Notes: generated from the sequence alone by a model not told the origin. Positions 37,892 through 47,954 are shown, counted from the stretch's first letter. The stretch is DNA of 64,000 nucleotides from Providencia alcalifaciens (GCA_025961275.1 JAOQNJ010000001.1:2625353-2689352); one strand, 5' to 3'. A program made the numbers and translations.

Positions 37892-39291
37892 ATGAAAATT
37901 GATAATATTACAATAAAGAATTTCCGTTGTTTCAAAGAATTAGAAATAGACTTACATCCAAAATTGACAGTACTGACCACCTTAAATGGCGCGGGGAAAA
38001 CTACACTATTAGATGCTTTACGTATTTGTGTATGGCCTTTTGTTAAAGGTTTTGATCTAGGTAGTCAAGTCGGAAAATCAGCGACGATTCAAATAGAGGA
38101 TGTCCGCATTACACAAATAAATAATAGTATGGAACCTCAACTCGTTTCTAGTATCACCACTCGTGGTTGCTGGGATTTAGAAGATCTAACAGGTAATTAT
38201 GTTTGGACCCAACAACGGGAACAAATAAAACCTCGCACTAACATGCTCTCTGATGCCCAAACGAAAAAATTAGTCAAAGCAGTTAAGAAAATTCAAAGTA
38301 AAATCCATGAAGGCAAACTTGCTCAAAATGGAGATAAAATTAATCTTCCTCTAATTGTTTATCTTGGAACAGGCCGGTTATGGTATCAAGGCCGTTATAC
38401 TTCAGAAGTAGGTAATATCACATCGGATATTGCAAGCCAGTCGCGTCTATGGGGTTATCAAAATTGTCTAACCGCAACCTCAAGTTATAAACAATTTGAA
38501 AATTGGTTTGCTGAAGTATTTATCAGTTATCGTGAATTACAAATTATGGAACTCGAAGTGAAAAAAATAGATAACGACTTATTTAATCACTTCAAAAATG
38601 GGATCAAAGTTGTTCAACAAGCAATTAATGCCTTAACAAAAGAAGAGACGGGTTGGTTTGATTTACAGTATCGTTCTAGCCAAAATAAGCAATTAGTCAT
38701 GGAACATCCTGAGCATGGTTTTATTCCATTAAGCCAACTGAGTGATGGCCTACGTAATATGGTTGGAATGATCAGTGATATTGCATTCCGCTGCTTTAAA
38801 CTTAACCCCCATTTAGGTAATGAAGCTGCAAAAAAACAAATGGGTTTGTATTGATTGATGAGGTTGACATGTTTCTTCATCCATCATGGCAACAGCGTGT
38901 CATTCCTGCATTACAAGAAGCTTTTCCTAATATTCAATTTGTGGTTACAACACATAGCCCACAAGTTCTCTCTACAGTACCATCCGAATGTATTCGTATT
39001 ATTAGTAATGGTGAAGTTCATAGTGCCCCACCTGGAAGCCAAGGGGCTGAATCATCTCGTCTTTTAAGGCGTATTTTTGGTGTTGAAACTCGACCTTCAG
39101 CAGATACAAATACACTTTTACTCAAAGAATATGAAAAACTTGTCTATGCTGATCAGTGGGATCATGAGCACGCAAAAAAGCTACGTATTCAATTGAATGA
39201 TATTTTTGCTGGGGAAGAACCCAAATTAACTGAGTTAGACCTCTATATCGAAAACCGCACTTGGGAGCTGGGACTTGAAGAAGATCAATAA
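37892..39291 (+). pseudogene. ptuA: PtuA-type AAA ATPase (Septu system), frameshifted at an A7 run
   Basis: An SMC/RecF-like ATPase lies in two frames. The first part (320 codons) has FRCFKELEIDL, Walker A LNGAGKTT (residues 31-38) and the signature LSQLSDGLRN (about 279-288), then stops at TGA. The second part continues in the -1 frame with Walker B VLIDEVDMFLHP, the Q/H-loop VVTTHSPQVLST and a C-terminal tail. The switch falls at A7 (38830-38836), where 0-frame reads GCA AAA AAA and -1 reads ACA AAT GGG. A -1 slip would give one 466-aa protein, the normal size. This is either a homopolymer indel or ribosomal frameshifting at A-AAA-AAA. With a broken ptuB next to it, decay is more likely. 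Confidence 0.8.
38830..38836 (+). other. A7 slippery tract inside ptuA
   Basis: Seven A residues in the phase A-AAA-AAA precede C, exactly at the junction of the two ptuA frames. Such heptamers promote -1 slippage of ribosomes and polymerases, and also indels in replication and in sequencing. Confidence 0.75.
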
Positions 39292-40072
39292 GTCATTACC
39301 TCCCAATGCATTGACTCAATACGCCGCAAATTACCCTCACAATAAATGGGACAAGGGTGGCTTTCGTGACCATAATAGTGGCAATGATTACCAAGACATC
39401 AGGTTATTATCGATAACAGATCAAGGCGGACTCTGCGCTTACTGCGAAGTTGAAATACAAAATAAATTCGCCCACCAGCAACGAGTAGAGCATATACACT
39501 CTAAATAAGATGAATCTGACCCCAATAAAAATTGGGGGTTAGATTGGCAAAATGTTATTGCTGTCTGTGCTGGTGGTAGCGGTGATGACGTTGATAAGAC
39601 CACTTATCCACGTCCCCAAAATTTAAGTTGTGATGCACATAAAGATTACCTTATTACTACCAAGAAACTTCCCCTAGCATGTGAAGATGAGCTTTTAAAT
39701 CCCTTAAACTTACCATCTATCAATTTATTTGATTTTGATAAAAGTTCAGGAAAACTTATAGCCCATGTGGCTAATTGCCAACAGCTGACTACTGAAGATC
39801 CACAGAAATGGGAAGATATCGGTGCAAAGGTAGAACAAGCAATACGCATACTGAATCTTAATTGCGACAGGCTGTGTGCTGATCGACGAGAAGTCCTTAA
39901 AAGCTACAATCAAGAAGTGGCAAAAGCAAGAAAAAGCAATGACCATGACGGAGTTAGAAAACTCGCAGAACGTTGGTTTCGAAAACGTTGGCCAAGTTTT
40001 TTCTCAACACGTTGCGCCTTATTAGGTCAACATGCTGAGCGATATTTGAAAGACAACAATTATGCAGGGTAA
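39275..40072 (+). pseudogene. ptuB: PtuB-type HNH endonuclease (Septu system), internal stop
   Basis: The frame opens with TTG 39275, overlapping the ptuA end by 17 bp. It encodes the TIGR02646/PtuB-type start (LPPNALTQYAANYP) and the zinc/HNH core GGLCAYCE (about residue 51) and VEHIHSK (about 72). At 39506 an in-frame TAA interrupts it; the same frame then runs on for 188 codons (DWQNVIAVCAGG, PRPQNLSCDAHKDYL, tail RYLKDNNYAG). Apart from the stop, the 265-codon frame is intact. PtuB is the nuclease partner of PtuA in the Septu anti-phage system. The stop removes most of the HNH domain, so the system looks inactive. Confidence 0.8.
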
Positions 40073-40098
40073 TACCTGAATTGGCAGGGATTGAACTA

Positions 40099-40992
40099 TC
40101 AATAATTCTGGCAAATAAGCTGCTCATCATCACTTGGATAAGAGAAGTGTTGGGTAATCAAATCAAACTCCGCATCTGAGGTTTTAAACGGATTATCCCC
40201 GACTTCATTTCGCTTAGATAATCGTCGTTTACATTCATCTGAATCAACTTTAAGCACGTGAAAGACATAAGGGACACCAGAGGATTCGGCTAATGATTTT
40301 AGCCACTTGCGTTGTGCTGGCGTATTGGCGGGAAAATCCAGTACCACTGTATTTCCCGCTTTTATCAATTGTGGGATATGCGTTTCTAATACGCTTTTTA
40401 TCAACGTACTTTTCTCAATGTAGTGAGAGAGCTCAGTGATCTGCCCCGGATACAATGTTGATAACCATGCATCTTCACTGATTAAAACTGTACGTGCTTT
40501 ATTGGCTAACGTCTTGGCGAGCGTCGATTTACCTGAAGCTATTTTCCCACATAAAAAATGTAGCCGCGCACCCGCTGCCAATTTTAATAAATCTGTTCCG
40601 TAGGAATTATCAATAACACACAGCCATTGGTCTTCTATGTATTTAAAAACATAGGTCGCCTCTCGCACAGCATCAAAATCGGCACCATTGTGCATTTTGG
40701 CGTTCAATAAGGTTTCGGCTAAAACCAATGCACAGTCTTCTCCAAAAATAATTTTCACAGTACCTTGAGCGACCTGCAAAGTATGATTAAAAAATTCGGC
40801 AATCGCGATAAATGCTTTTCGTAGGCTTTCTTTTCCGCTGACATGTAAATCCTCTTTAACGACTAGCGAACCATTTTCAGAGTAAAAATTCATCAAATAG
40901 GTAAAGTCTTCATTCGTGATAGCTTGATCGGCTTTGGCGATTAACTCAACTAATTGCTGTTTATGTAATTCGATATTTGATGGATTAAACAT
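40099..40992 (-). CDS. Fusion of NTF2-like (SnoaL/DUF4440) domain and P-loop kinase-like domain
   Basis: The 297-aa protein has two parts. Residues 5-135 have the NTF2/SnoaL-like pattern (ADQAITNEDFTYLMNFYSENG, EATYVFKYIEDQWLCVIDNSYG). Residues 144-290 form an AAA_33/zeta-toxin-type P-loop domain, with Walker A GKIASGKST (149-157), LISEDAWLSTLYPG and a basic lid RRLSKRNE. The second half resembles small-molecule or antibiotic kinases that phosphorylate an unknown acceptor. The combination is unusual, and I do not recognise a characterised homologue. AGAGG precedes the ATG. It is monocistronic, convergent with the Septu remnant. Confidence 0.75.
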   Translation of the reverse strand: MFNPSNIELHKQQLVELIAKADQAITNEDFTYLMNFYSENGSLVVKEDLHVSGKESLRKAFIAIAEFFNHTLQVAQGTVKIIFGEDCALVLAETLLNAKMHNGADFDAVREATYVFKYIEDQWLCVIDNSYGTDLLKLAAGARLHFLCGKIASGKSTLAKTLANKARTVLISEDAWLSTLYPGQITELSHYIEKSTLIKSVLETHIPQLIKAGNTVVLDFPANTPAQRKWLKSLAESSGVPYVFHVLKVDSDECKRRLSKRNEVGDNPFKTSDAEFDLITQHFSYPSDDEQLICQNY

Positions 40993-41115
40993 AGTGACCT
41001 CTTATTGAAATTTTTAGCATTTTATCGTTTTTTACTCCGAAAATTGCTTACCATCCGCGTTTAATTTTTCAGGCTTAAAAAAAGGCCAGAATAGATATTC
41101 TGGCCATGATTTTAA

Positions 41116-42762
41116 TTAATGCTTTTTACTTTTATGATGATTTAGTGTCTCTTCTTTGAGGTCTAACTCATCGCGCAGTCGATGATACACGCGCTCATTG
41201 ATATTTTTACCTTTACGCATTTGATATAAGGCGTCACGTTTTGCTTGTAGAGCTGAACGAGACATCGAGCGCTCCATATCGATCATTCTGTGTAGGTCAT
41301 AAACATCAGATTCCGTTTCATCGGTGTTATCTAAACGTCTACCATAGATTTCTAATAGCTGAGCACCCACTTCAGTTCGCATAGCGATTTCATCCATGTC
41401 TTCCGATGGGTGATTCATTAGTTCACGTAAATGTGACATCGCAGCTTCATTCAATGCCATTCGAGCACGAATTTCGTCATTATCATAAGGCAAATCCTGC
41501 ACCAGACCTTTCGTTAGAACAGGTAATGCAATACTCGCAATGAGTAATGAACATAAAATAACGCCCATCGCTAAGAAGATAGCCAAATCACGATTTGGAA
41601 ATAATGTGTTATCTGGCATTAACAGTGGCAAGGTCAAAATACCCGCTAAGGTAATCGCCCCCCGTACACCTGCTGTTGCCATGATAGCCATCATTCGGAT
41701 GTGTAATACATCAGCATCTTTACCACGACGACGCTTGTGGAATACCGTTAATGTCATCGATATCCATACCCAGCTAAAACGTAATACAGCCAGCGATACC
41801 GTAATGACTATTACATACACAAACAGCATCCATGGATGACTTGCTCCAGCTGCTTCAGCAACTTGCGGCATGTTATTCCACATGCCAGGAAGCTGTTCCC
41901 CCAGTAAAATAAAAATCATACCGTTAAGTGCAGTTTGTACTGTGTCCCACACTGCTTTGCTTTGCATGCGCGTTGCCGCTTGCATACGACCTGCAATTTT
42001 CTCATAGTGCATTGCGATACCCGCAACCACCGCAGCCAAAATACCTGACACATGAAGATGTTCAGCGACTAAATAAGCACTGAAAGGCATCAATAGGCTG
42101 ATCATAATCTGAATAGCAGGTTCTTCACCGGTGCGCTTAACCAAAAATTGGTTTAACCAGCCAATGACCCAAGCAACCAACAGACCGATAACAATCCCAC
42201 CAACCGCAACGAAAACAAACTCTCCCGCAGCTGAGGCTAAAGAGAATGTCCCCGTTAATGCTGCAGTAACAGCGAAGCTAAAGCAAACGAGGCCTGTTGC
42301 ATCATTCAGTAGTGATTCACCTTCAAGAATATGCGCCATACGTGAAGGTAGTGGTGAATTCACCGTCATGGCAGAGACTGAAACTGGATCTGTCGGTGAC
42401 AAAATCGCAGCCAATGCAAAAGCAACGGCTAATGAAATCGCAGGGATTAACCAATGAATAAAGAACCCCATTCCGATCACTGTCACAACAACGAGACCGA
42501 TCGCCAATGACATGATAGGTTTTAACTCTTGGAATAAAGCCTCTTTTGGAATACGCCAACCATCCAAAAAAAGTAATGGTGGAATAAATAAAAATAGGAA
42601 CAGATGAGGTTCAAACTCAACCGTAAAGCCCAATAATGATAGCCCTGCACCGAGTGCTATCTGAATAATAGGTAAAGGAATAATATCCTTAAGTAGCCGT
42701 GAGATAAAAACACTCACAATGACGGCTAATAAAAAAACTAAAACAAGTGTCACAACTGACAT
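41116..42762 (-). CDS. CPA1-family Na+/H+ antiporter
   Basis: The 548-aa protein has 12-13 hydrophobic segments in residues 1-415, with the CPA1 motif LSPTDPVSVSAM (about residue 125) and GESLLNDATGLV (about 145-156) containing the ion-binding ND pair. A cytoplasmic tail of about 130 residues is charged and helical. Size and motifs match E. coli YjcE (549 aa) and NhaP-type exchangers. It would export Na+ (or K+) in exchange for protons. GGAG precedes the start. It is monocistronic. Confidence 0.9.
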   Translation of the reverse strand: MSVVTLVLVFLLAVIVSVFISRLLKDIIPLPIIQIALGAGLSLLGFTVEFEPHLFLFLFIPPLLFLDGWRIPKEALFQELKPIMSLAIGLVVVTVIGMGFFIHWLIPAISLAVAFALAAILSPTDPVSVSAMTVNSPLPSRMAHILEGESLLNDATGLVCFSFAVTAALTGTFSLASAAGEFVFVAVGGIVIGLLVAWVIGWLNQFLVKRTGEEPAIQIMISLLMPFSAYLVAEHLHVSGILAAVVAGIAMHYEKIAGRMQAATRMQSKAVWDTVQTALNGMIFILLGEQLPGMWNNMPQVAEAAGASHPWMLFVYVIVITVSLAVLRFSWVWISMTLTVFHKRRRGKDADVLHIRMMAIMATAGVRGAITLAGILTLPLLMPDNTLFPNRDLAIFLAMGVILCSLLIASIALPVLTKGLVQDLPYDNDEIRARMALNEAAMSHLRELMNHPSEDMDEIAMRTEVGAQLLEIYGRRLDNTDETESDVYDLHRMIDMERSMSRSALQAKRDALYQMRKGKNINERVYHRLRDELDLKEETLNHHKSKKH

Positions 42763-43035
42763 GGATGTGCTCCGATATTAAGCTAAGCATAGGTTATCAG
42801 TAGTGAAGTAAATAGATAAATCGAATCGATGTAAAGTCTCGATTTATCATAAAGACAAAAAAACAGAATTATCATAAAACTTTCATGAGAATCATTCTAT
42901 TACAGAATATTACAGCCATTCTCAAAGTTTTTTTAATTGAGCGTTATCATTATGATAAGAAAATATTTATTTAAACTTCATATGATAAGTACTTGGTTGG
43001 TTTTCAGATCTATTTATGTCTTTTCGCTATTTTTA
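42763..43035. other. AT-rich spacer before the catabolic cluster
   Basis: About 270 bp of low-complexity AT-rich sequence between the antiporter promoter and the marR remnant. Nothing else is seen. Confidence 0.4.
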
Positions 43036-43493
43036 TTATTTTTTCATATCCGTAATGTTATGACGTTCAATCAACTCCTGTAAAACCTGCTTTAGCATTT
43101 TGCTTTTACGTGTGCCAAGTGGCGCTAAAACCGATTGTTCGTGTAATTCTGCTTCTTTAAGCAATCCTTCAACTAATAACATACCACTGGAAGTCATACT
43201 TACGAGTGTGACCCTTCGATCACTACCATTATGATTATTATGCTTAATCACATGCCCTTGTTGCTCTAGCCTTTGCAGTACACGCGAATAGTCGGCTGCT
43301 TACTCACTGTTTTTTGCGAGAGTTCAGTAATTCCCATAGAACCATTATCAGCAAGTGTAGAAAGTACACGCCATTCCAATACAGACAAACCGTGAGCCTC
43401 AACAACGGCATGAAACTCAGAGGATACCCGCATCCATGCCTGCCCCAGTAGGGCAGGCAGATAATTATCAACAAATATTTTAGAGTCTGACAT
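43036..43493 (-). pseudogene. MarR-family regulator, frameshifted
   Basis: The frame from ATG 43493 (MSDSKIFVDNYLPALLGQAW) covers the MarR N-terminal helix and most of the winged helix (ITELSQKTVSKQPTIRV) before running into TAG. One frame over, the sequence resumes as RVLQRLEQQGHVIKHNN and continues to the normal end (LIERHNITDMKK). The break is near 43286-43290 in the recognition region. A single lost base explains it. The complete protein would be about 150 aa. It lies 85 bp after the maleate isomerase gene and was probably the regulator of that cluster. Confidence 0.8.
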
Positions 43494-43578
43494 CTGTTTC
43501 TCTTGTCTAATAGAATGTGCAACTTCATTCGATATTAAAAGGTTAGCAGAAGAAAAACGACCACTTAACATAATTTGT

Positions 43579-44334
43579 TTAAAACTTTCCAGTAAGTAGT
43601 GAGCCAAAACCATCAACCCGAGTGTCCAGGCCCAATTTTTTCAGCATCATGTAAGTTGTCGCCACTGATGATGACAATACAGGTAAACCAACACGATCTT
43701 CGATCAATTGAACTGATCGTAATGAAGGCATTTGTACACAAGCAGAAGCAACTATCACATCGACATTAGTATTCAGCTTTTTAGTAATTTCCACTGGCGC
43801 TGACGGATCTTGGCGGCCAACATCGAGGTTATCAGGGATTTCTAACGAAATACTGTCAACGACTTCAATTCCTTCACTTTCAATATAATCGATAACCAAT
43901 TGAGTTAGCGATTTCATGTAAGGCGTTAAAATTGAAATATGCTTGGCACCAACAGCATGTAACCCGTCAACAAGAGCGCCAGCACTGGTCACGACAGGTG
44001 CAGAATGACCATTGTCTATTGTGCGTTGAAACAAACGCTTTTCAGAAATACGATGGTAGCCTTTCCCCATACTCATAATCGCGACTAAGCAGGCATAGCC
44101 TAATACATCAACTGCAGCATCAGAGAGCTCAATAGCGCAGCGATCACTATCAGTATCCATTTTCGCTAATTCATCTTTCGTTACTTTCTTCATGCGCATA
44201 CGACTTGAATGGAAAGTAAAGCGCTCCGCAAACAGTGCTTCACGGGCTCGTAAAATAGCGGGGATCTCCGTTTCCATTGTGGTATTAGAAGAAGGAACAA
44301 TTTGCCCAATACGAAATGTACGTGCTCCACTCAT
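43579..44334 (-). CDS. Maleate isomerase (Asp/Glu racemase superfamily)
   Basis: The 251-aa protein has the maleate cis-trans isomerase pattern: IGQIVPSSNTTMETEIP near the N-terminus, the first catalytic cysteine in LGYACLVAIMS (about residue 80) and the second in VASACVQMPS (about 198). It would convert maleate to fumarate, the last step of nicotinate and some N-heterocycle degradation routes. Its ATG overlaps the nitrilase stop by 4 bp, so the two are coupled. A neighbouring FAH-family remnant fits a ring-cleavage pathway, but the exact substrate is unknown. Confidence 0.87.
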   Translation of the reverse strand: MSGARTFRIGQIVPSSNTTMETEIPAILRAREALFAERFTFHSSRMRMKKVTKDELAKMDTDSDRCAIELSDAAVDVLGYACLVAIMSMGKGYHRISEKRLFQRTIDNGHSAPVVTSAGALVDGLHAVGAKHISILTPYMKSLTQLVIDYIESEGIEVVDSISLEIPDNLDVGRQDPSAPVEITKKLNTNVDVIVASACVQMPSLRSVQLIEDRVGLPVLSSSVATTYMMLKKLGLDTRVDGFGSLLTGKF

Positions 44335-45362
44335 AGCCCTTTCTCCTGTAAACCATCATCTTGTTCTACGAATTGATTGAGTTCATCGACATCTTGCCCA
44401 TCATGATAAAAACGTGCAGCGGTCAACGGACGGCGATTCACTTGTAAATCGAAAATATCAAAACGATTATAGTGGTCAGTAATATCATGCATTTGGCGTG
44501 GTTGAATGCAGCGATTTAAATCGATATCTGCATAGACAATACCCTCTTGGTCTATCAGAGGTTCGCCGATTACACGCCCGCCTGGCCCGATAATGCCCGA
44601 AAAAGCACTATTAGGACGCGCGAGTAATTCACGTGATTGCGGATGTGATTGTGCCATGGCTTCTACAATTTCTTCTGATACCGTCGAGCAAGAGACGATG
44701 GTGAATACTTTTCCTTCAAAGCAATGAGCTGAAGCCCGTAATCGGATTGCCTCAGCCATATCATAATCTTTAGGCGCAACAGGTAGAGCAATATAGCTGG
44801 CAATATGCACTAATTCGCCCTGAGCCAATAAAGAAAAACGTGCAAGCGTATTAGTATTTTCACCACAAGCCAAAGCGCCTAAGGGCCCAATACTGGTTTT
44901 GTGAACTTTCAAAGATGATGCATCACCATTTGCCCAAGTCAGTTTTTCTGCCCACGTTGGCACTAATTTGCGATGACGGGCTAATATTTTACCTTCGTCA
45001 GAAATTGTCACTAATGTGTTGTACAGCGTCGCGATCCCGTTTGGATTGCGTTCATTCACTCCAATCACTACATTAATATGATGGCGAGCGGCTGCTTGAG
45101 CTATTTTACGAATTTCAGGTCCGGGTACTTCAATTGCTGATTTGCACAGTTTTTCAAACCACGGGCTACCTTCAATCGGGTTCATTACCCAACTCCAATA
45201 GGGATAACCTGAAACAAATACTTCGGGGAATGCGACAAGTGAAGCACCATTATCCGCCGCCTCTTCAATAAGGCAGAACACTTTATCGACAGTTGCATCA
45301 GTATCAAGGAAAACAGGTGCGGCTTGAACAGCTGCTGTCTTAAATTGAGGTAAATTTAACAT
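44331..45362 (-). CDS. Nitrilase / carbon-nitrogen hydrolase
   Basis: The 343-aa protein has the Glu-Lys-Cys triad of nitrilases: Glu in VAFPEVFVSGYP (about residue 47), Lys in HRKLVPTWAEK (about 130) and Cys in LACGENTNTLARF (about 163). GENT after Cys and the length of about 340 aa are typical of true nitrilases (nitrile to acid plus ammonia) rather than amidases. AAAGGAG lies upstream of the ATG. It is the middle gene between an FAH remnant and maleate isomerase. The substrate is unknown. Confidence 0.88.
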   Translation of the reverse strand: MLNLPQFKTAAVQAAPVFLDTDATVDKVFCLIEEAADNGASLVAFPEVFVSGYPYWSWVMNPIEGSPWFEKLCKSAIEVPGPEIRKIAQAAARHHINVVIGVNERNPNGIATLYNTLVTISDEGKILARHRKLVPTWAEKLTWANGDASSLKVHKTSIGPLGALACGENTNTLARFSLLAQGELVHIASYIALPVAPKDYDMAEAIRLRASAHCFEGKVFTIVSCSTVSEEIVEAMAQSHPQSRELLARPNSAFSGIIGPGGRVIGEPLIDQEGIVYADIDLNRCIQPRQMHDITDHYNRFDIFDLQVNRRPLTAARFYHDGQDVDELNQFVEQDDGLQEKGL

Positions 45363-45380
45363 CTGTTGATCTCCTTTGCG

Positions 45381-45740
45381 TTATACCGCGACAACTGGGT
45401 GGCGCAATTCACCAATTTTTTCGACATAAGCCTCAATCACATCACCCGGCCATACCCACTCTTGTGGTGAACGCCCTGCTCCGACACCTTCAGGTGTACC
45501 CGTTGCAATGATATCGCCCGGTTCAAGTGTGATCCCTTTGCTGATATCTGCAATCAATGCGTTGACGTTAAACAGCATGTGGCGTGTATTGGAATCTTGC
45601 TTAGTGACACCATTCACTTTTAGGCTAAGATTCAAGGAATGTGGATCAGAAATTTCATCCGCAGTAACAATACAAGGGCCAAATGGTGCATAAGTATCTT
45701 GGCCTTTTGAGTAAATCCATTGGCCTGCACGACTGTACAT
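45381..45740 (-). pseudogene. FAH-family hydrolase/isomerase, C-terminal remnant
   Basis: Only 119 codons remain. They match the C-terminal half of fumarylacetoacetate hydrolase-like proteins: DTYAPFGPCIVTADEI, the metal-loop region and IATGTPEGVGAGR near the end. The N-terminal 130-160 residues, including the first metal ligands, are missing, and sequence upstream of 45741 shows no related frame. The break marks the end of the catabolic cluster and probably a deletion or insertion boundary. Full members open rings or hydrolyse C-C bonds in aromatic degradation. Confidence 0.8.
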
Positions 45741-46337
45741 TGTGTAGTGTAAAATAGTTATTTATGTTAAATTAACAATGCCAAAAATTAGATGATGAAA
45801 GCGCCTTTTGAAGTCGATTTATTGCAGTATTGAACGGATCTTACCTAGTCCACTAGGCGAAAAACTGCTCGCTGTGCTTCTTTTTACCTTAGGTAAAGGT
45901 TTTTAATTTGAATAAAATTGACTTTCAAAGATCAACAGCTCCTAGGAGTACATATATTTTTAGGTATAACGAATATAGGGATGATATTGGCTTATCTCTG
46001 ACAGTATAAAATCGATACGAACAATGTATTGCTAATATCTACTCAATATGGAATAAGATTATCGCTACTAAATAAATAATATTAAAAGTATTTACGATTT
46101 GCTATTTTGATAATATGAACTGCTTTAGTGCTATCGACTTAACCACGATAGGTTTTAGCTCAGTTGATAATAAAACGATTTCAATTACTAAAGTGACGCT
46201 ATTTTATTTTGTCGATTTAACATTATTACAATAAGCCTTTATATGATTATCTGGTAGCCTTTTTAATTTACTACCAGATAATATTGGTGCACTTTGATGA
46301 GTAAAGTACACAAGATAAAAATCATTTATCAATTCGG
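45741..46337. other. Non-coding AT-rich region at the cluster boundary
   Basis: About 600 bp without a credible gene. It holds a 12-bp inverted repeat (46246-46282) described separately. No transposase or repeat ends are visible at the break near 45741. Confidence 0.5.
46246..46282. terminator. Stem-loop downstream of the porin gene
   Basis: A perfect 12-bp stem ATTATCTGGTAG / CTACCAGATAAT with a 13-nt loop lies 56 bp past the porin stop. It lacks a clear T-run. Confidence 0.5.
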
Positions 46338-47762
46338 CTAGAAAAAATATTTAAAACGAGCACGAACACCATAACGATCATCATCTTTAGCACTAATCAT
46401 ATTACTATTTTGTGCATTAATTTTAGAATAATAAGCGCCTAAATAAATTTTATAATTGTCTAAATCCAAAATTTTAGGGATCTCATAAGAGGCATAAACA
46501 GTATGGATATCATATTTACCTGGCACACCATTTAATATGTCATCTGAATTTTCTGAAAGGCTTTCGGCGTTAAAATCTTTAATGTCATTATGCGCAAAAA
46601 TATAACCTAGCTGCGCACGGCGCCACAGACCATATCCTCCAATTGATAAATCTTTCTCTGATGTCGCATCCAAATATGCGGTACTCAGCGTAAGTTGAAG
46701 TCCATTTTCAGGATCTTTTTGCAATGTATTCCAACCAAGCGTCATACCATAGCCGTTACGCTTCGACATATCTTTCCACTTGCCATCAACGTTATCGCCA
46801 TAAGCATTATTAATAATTTGTGATTCCATCGCGACAGCGACTTTAAAATCATTCGGTTGCCATGCAATGACAGGCCTTAGATAAATGACATTTTTCTTAT
46901 TATCGAGCGTATAGCCATGATAAGTACCATCATCAAATAGAGAGGTACCATCTTCAACGAGTGCATTAATTTCAAAATACCAATCATTCAGTGATTTGGA
47001 TAATTGTACACTTCCACCATCACCAGAACGACCTCGTCCCTCTTTCATCATATAAATGTAGCCAAAACCATCTCCATAAAGATCATTCGCAGTATTACCT
47101 GAATACTCGACAAAAGTATCTTGGCCTAAAGGGAACATATCATAGGCTTCATAACGCCCTAATTTTGCTTCCCAACTATTTTGTTGGCCAAAATAAAATA
47201 CAGCATCATCCAAATTCATTTTACCTGTCATATCAGCAAGAGGCTGCACACTAAAGCCAGCATAATTGCCATTGCTAATCTGATGTTTACCATCAACACC
47301 AATTAAAATACGCCCATTAATATCCCAATTATCACTTTTACCCGGTTCATTATCTTTACCTAACGCTGTGCTCACAGAGGTAATTTGCCCTTTGCGACTT
47401 GCCGCATCCATATTAAATTCAACATCTCCATACAGCTTTAATTCACCAAACTCATTGTTATATTGAACACCAGGTAGTTGATTCGCCGTGGGCTTAGATG
47501 GAGATGTAGTAGACGGTGATAATGTTGTGACGGCTAATGATGGCTGGCTAGTTTGAGGAGATGAACTTTGAACCGTCATCATTTTTTCAAGTTTTTCAAC
47601 CTTACGCTCTGCGGTCACAGCTCGTTGTTCTGCCTGTTCTGCTCTTTTTTCTAATGCTTGTAATCTTGCTTCAATAGCACTCAAGTCTGCCTCTGCTTGG
47701 CTACTGATCGGAAAAATAGTAACAAACACAGTCGCAATGACAGACAAATAAAATTTTTTCAT
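46338..47762 (-). CDS. Carbohydrate-type outer-membrane porin with N-terminal coiled coil
   Basis: The 474-aa protein has a signal peptide (residues 1-23, cleavage after SQA). A ScrY-like coiled-coil segment follows (AIEARLQALEKRAEQAEQRA, about 28-64), then a Ser/Thr/Pro linker (about 65-95) and a beta-barrel domain ending in Phe (FKYFF), as outer-membrane proteins do. The N-terminal layout is that of sucrose/raffinose porins ScrY and RafY, but the barrel sequence (GELKLYGDVEFN) differs from ScrY. The substrate is unknown and no sugar genes lie beside it. It is monocistronic. Confidence 0.75.
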   Translation of the reverse strand: MKKFYLSVIATVFVTIFPISSQAEADLSAIEARLQALEKRAEQAEQRAVTAERKVEKLEKMMTVQSSSPQTSQPSLAVTTLSPSTTSPSKPTANQLPGVQYNNEFGELKLYGDVEFNMDAASRKGQITSVSTALGKDNEPGKSDNWDINGRILIGVDGKHQISNGNYAGFSVQPLADMTGKMNLDDAVFYFGQQNSWEAKLGRYEAYDMFPLGQDTFVEYSGNTANDLYGDGFGYIYMMKEGRGRSGDGGSVQLSKSLNDWYFEINALVEDGTSLFDDGTYHGYTLDNKKNVIYLRPVIAWQPNDFKVAVAMESQIINNAYGDNVDGKWKDMSKRNGYGMTLGWNTLQKDPENGLQLTLSTAYLDATSEKDLSIGGYGLWRRAQLGYIFAHNDIKDFNAESLSENSDDILNGVPGKYDIHTVYASYEIPKILDLDNYKIYLGAYYSKINAQNSNMISAKDDDRYGVRARFKYFF

Positions 47763-47954
47763 GTTTATGCCTTTTTAAACCAAACTTTAAATAATAATTT
47801 TCAGGGTAGTTATTCAGTAATTTTACTTATTCATTGTTATGCTTAAATTATCGTTATATCTTATAATACCCGAACTGTTAACGTTAACGGTTTTTAATCA
47901 AAATGATAAAATGCTCACACCTTAATGCGTATTTAGTTGCTCACTATAAAAAAG

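Noticed and set aside
45741-46337. Insertion sequence at the broken end of the FAH gene
   Set aside because: No transposase frame, terminal inverted repeats or target duplication could be seen.
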